Source of the DNA: Xenorhabdus sp. BG5
Lineage (GTDB): Bacteria > Pseudomonadota > Gammaproteobacteria > Enterobacterales > Enterobacteriaceae
Direction: 5' to 3'
DNA: 64,000 bases
Assembly (NCBI RefSeq): GCF_015163665.1
Contig: NZ_JADEUG010000007.1
Span: 62,001 to 126,000, forward strand
Numbering within the stretch: the first letter of the stretch is position 1; each line of letters begins with the position of its first letter. The translations under genes and the position numbers were made by a program. Positions 61,669-64,000 of this stretch are shown one piece after another. The notes beneath the pieces are model-generated. The model was not told the DNA's origin and searched no databases. It worked only from the letters and a program-made list of their open reading frames with translations.

Positions 61669-62109
61669 ATGGCTGCGCTGTACAGTTGGAACAGAGGCAG
61701 CTCTGCCAGTCTGTTCGAGCGCATTCAAGGGAAGAGCTTGAGCTCTTCCCGTCAATCAAGGATGCGTGCACTACTTGATTCTATCAAGAAGCATTTGAAT
61801 GAAGTGCTGAATTCCCGTCCAGGTGCTTGCCAGAGTGCCGTTGATTTAGGGGTCATTGATCTCAATGACGCGACCGCGACATCGGTGGATTTCAAGCAAA
61901 GTATTGAATGGGCGATTGAAGAATGCATCAGAAATTATGAGCCAAGAATATCAGCGGTTTCTGTCAGCGCCATCAATGATGATTCAGATCCGTTGCTGCT
62001 GAGCTTTCATATCAGCGCTGAAATCTCTCTGGATGATATCAACGATCTTGTGGAATTTAGCATCCAGTTGGATAACAACCGGCGCTATTGCCTGGAGCGA
62101 ACTCAATAA
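61669..62109 (+). CDS. tssE: T6SS baseplate subunit TssE
   Basis: A 146-residue gp25-like baseplate wedge protein. The N-terminal SLFERIQG, and the later RNYEPRISAVSVS and LLLSFHISAEI, are typical of the family, in which the glutamate of YEPR is conserved. It attaches the sheath to the baseplate. The stop is directly joined to the tssF ATG. Confidence 0.93.
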   Translation: MAALYSWNRGSSASLFERIQGKSLSSSRQSRMRALLDSIKKHLNEVLNSRPGACQSAVDLGVIDLNDATATSVDFKQSIEWAIEECIRNYEPRISAVSVSAINDDSDPLLLSFHISAEISLDDINDLVEFSIQLDNNRRYCLERTQ

Positions 62110-63942
62110 ATGTCATTTGAAAAATATTTCAGAGATGAGTTGAACTATCTGCGACAACTGGGAAAAGAAGCCGCAGTTGAGCGCCCTCATCTTGCCGCAT
62201 TTCTGTCAGAACAGGGTTCTGACCCCGATGTTGAGCGTTTACTTGAAGGTTTTGCCTTCCTGACGGGCAACCTGCGGGCAAAGATTGATGATCAATTCCC
62301 TGAATTGACCCACGGCCTGCTCAATATGCTGTGGCCGAACTATCTGCGTCCAACGCCCAGTATGACCATCATCGAGTATACCCCGGATGAGAGTGTGGTG
62401 ACGAAAGCGACACAGGTCAAGCGTGGCACACAGATTATGAGCCATTCGTTGTCAACTCAAGATGATATTTATTCGAACGAAAAATCGGACGGCAAAAAAG
62501 ACGATCATGATCGCTGTACGTTTACGCTCTGCCGTGATGTCTGGCTTTTTCCGCTTTCCATCCGTGACATTACCGTCAATAACAGTAATGAAACCGGAAT
62601 TATCGGTCTGGATTTTACGTCGAAAACAGAACTGAATCTGCATGAGTTGGAGTTGGACAAACTGCGTTTTTATTTGAGCGGTGATAACTATACCACCTCC
62701 CAGCTCTATTTCTGGCTTTGTTACTATTTCAGAAAAGCAGAGTTGGTAGCAGGCGATACCGTGATCCCCCTGCCAAATTTTGATTTTGTGCCTGTAGGAT
62801 TTGAGCGGGAAGATGCGTTACTGCCTTACCCGAAAAACGCCTATATGGGATATCGCATCTTGCAGGAATATTTCTGTTTCGCGGAAAGTTTCCTGTTTTT
62901 TGATGTGAAAGGTTTCCCGAAACTGCCGGAAGATCTCAAGACCAAAGATTTCAAACTGAATTTACATTTTTCTCAGGCTTTGCCACCCGAAGCCAAGATT
63001 CGCCATGACACGTTTCGTCTGCACTGCACACCAGCAATCAACCTGTTCCCCATGGACAGTGAAGCCATTGAACTTAATGGCAGCCAGACTGAATACCCAT
63101 TGAAAGCCAGTTACAGCTTTCCAGATAACTACGACATTTTCTCCGTTGATGGCGTAGAAAGCTGGCTGACGGGGGAAAATGGTGAACGCAGCCGTGCTCG
63201 TATTGGTGAGCGAGTTTATACCCCGTTTGAAAGTTTCAATCACCAAATAGATAACGAAAATGAGCGTTCGATGCGTTATTACCGTATTCGGGTGAAAGAG
63301 TCTCCTTTCCGCCGGGGGCTGGAACATTTCATCTCATTGGTACGGGGAGATGAGGCAGATTTGCTCAGGCTCAAGTTGAAAGAAAATGTTTCTATTAGTT
63401 TGACCTGCACCAACCGTGAATTGCCTTTAGAGTTGCGGGTTGGCGACATTAATTACCCCTCAATCGGCAGCCCGACATTTGCGACATTCCGCAATATTAC
63501 GCGGCCATCAGTGCCTCTCTATCCCTTGTTGGATGGCGGTTTGCACTGGTCACTACTGTCAAATATGTCGCTCAACTATATGTCATTGCTGGATAAGGAC
63601 GCACTGAAACAGGTGCTGCGTACCTACGATTTCCCAAGTATTCATAACCGACAGTCCAAGCGTTCATCGCAAAAACGGCTTGATGCTATTGAAAAAATTG
63701 AAACAGAGCCGACAGATCGTTTGTTCCGTGGTCAGCCTGTACGTGGATTGCGCTCAACACTGTATATCCGGCAACAGGCATTCAGTTCAGAAGGCGAGCT
63801 TTATCTGTTCAGTACGATTCTGTCACGGTTTTTCTCACTGTATGCCAGCGTCAATGCGTTTCATATGTTGAAGGTAATCAATTTAGATAATCAGGAATGT
63901 TATGAATGGCCGGTACAGATAGGTCAACACTCGTTGATGTAA
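62110..63942 (+). CDS. tssF: T6SS baseplate subunit TssF
   Basis: A 610-residue protein beginning SFEKYFRDELNYLRQLGKEAAVERPHLAAFL, the TssF start, followed by the family motifs DPDVERLLEGFAFLTGNLRAKIDDQFPEL and LLNMLWPNYLRPTPSMTI. It forms the baseplate wedge with TssG and TssK. Its last 37 bp overlap tssG in another frame. Confidence 0.96.
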   Translation: MSFEKYFRDELNYLRQLGKEAAVERPHLAAFLSEQGSDPDVERLLEGFAFLTGNLRAKIDDQFPELTHGLLNMLWPNYLRPTPSMTIIEYTPDESVVTKATQVKRGTQIMSHSLSTQDDIYSNEKSDGKKDDHDRCTFTLCRDVWLFPLSIRDITVNNSNETGIIGLDFTSKTELNLHELELDKLRFYLSGDNYTTSQLYFWLCYYFRKAELVAGDTVIPLPNFDFVPVGFEREDALLPYPKNAYMGYRILQEYFCFAESFLFFDVKGFPKLPEDLKTKDFKLNLHFSQALPPEAKIRHDTFRLHCTPAINLFPMDSEAIELNGSQTEYPLKASYSFPDNYDIFSVDGVESWLTGENGERSRARIGERVYTPFESFNHQIDNENERSMRYYRIRVKESPFRRGLEHFISLVRGDEADLLRLKLKENVSISLTCTNRELPLELRVGDINYPSIGSPTFATFRNITRPSVPLYPLLDGGLHWSLLSNMSLNYMSLLDKDALKQVLRTYDFPSIHNRQSKRSSQKRLDAIEKIETEPTDRLFRGQPVRGLRSTLYIRQQAFSSEGELYLFSTILSRFFSLYASVNAFHMLKVINLDNQECYEWPVQIGQHSLM

Positions 63943-64000
63943 TCACTGAACAGGATCCTGCCACGCCGCTGGCATTGGATATCTCACAGTACAACTTTTA
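63906..64000 (+). CDS. tssG: T6SS baseplate subunit TssG, 5' fragment
   Basis: Starts ATG 63906, 37 bp inside the end of tssF, and stays open to the window edge: 31 codons reading MAGTDRSTLVDVITEQDPA, then LALDISQYNF. The SQYNF start of the first structured segment is what TssG has there, and the order tssF-tssG is conserved. The gene is cut by the window, not broken. Confidence 0.82.
   Translation, partial: MAGTDRSTLVDVITEQDPATPLALDISQYNF

Overview
The window looks like chromosome of a gammaproteobacterium of the Enterobacterales, most likely Xenorhabdus (family Morganellaceae). The housekeeping genes match Escherichia coli closely in sequence, length and order. The XhlB/XhlA-type two-partner haemolysin locus, the type VI secretion (T6SS) locus and the AT-rich spacers point to the insect-pathogenic Xenorhabdus/Photorhabdus group. 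The genus is inferred from gene content read by eye; no database was searched. Layout: 1-1.5 kb holds a polytopic GT39/ArnT-like glycosyltransferase. 1.6-15.3 kb is the yihI-hemN-glnGLA-typA-yihX-dtd-fabY block in E. coli order, with two insertions. The first, between hemN and glnG, is an orphan Hcp gene, a DUF4225-type gene and a small membrane-protein gene. The second, between glnA and typA, is a RES/Xre toxin-antitoxin pair that sits just beyond the NtrC enhancer of glnA. 15.3-34.9 kb carries a yicH-xanP / gltS pair, the gmk-rpoZ-spoT-trmH-recG operon, ligB, yicG, yidR, yidQ, yidE, avtA and tag. 35-38.3 kb has glyQS and a tRNA-Pro(UGG), followed by a Phd/PIN toxin-antitoxin pair. 39.4-45.1 kb is the dppABCDF dipeptide ABC transporter. 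45.4-47.6 kb holds a shortened HmsP/PdeK-like gene that has lost its GGDEF and EAL domains, and yhjJ, an M16 homologue without the zinc motif. 47.7-51.2 kb has a Tat-exported phosphocholine-type phospholipase C, a small tautomerase and yhjD. 51.4-57.6 kb is the xhlB-xhlA haemolysin locus. 58.2-64 kb is the start of a T6SS locus: hcp on the minus strand, then tssB, tssC, tssE, tssF and the first 31 codons of tssG, cut by the window edge. How the parts work together: glnALG is a complete nitrogen-control unit with a sigma-54 promoter, two enhancer NtrC sites 32 bp apart and a further NtrC site before glnL. gmk-rpoZ-spoT-trmH-recG links nucleotide metabolism, ppGpp and genome maintenance. The accessory regions are enriched for secreted weapons (T6SS, orphan Hcp module, haemolysin, phospholipase C) and toxin-antitoxin pairs. 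The most notable items for follow-up are the orphan Hcp/DUF4225/membrane-protein module, the RES/Xre pair placed against NtrC sites, the truncated HmsP, and several perfect inverted repeats in intergenic DNA.
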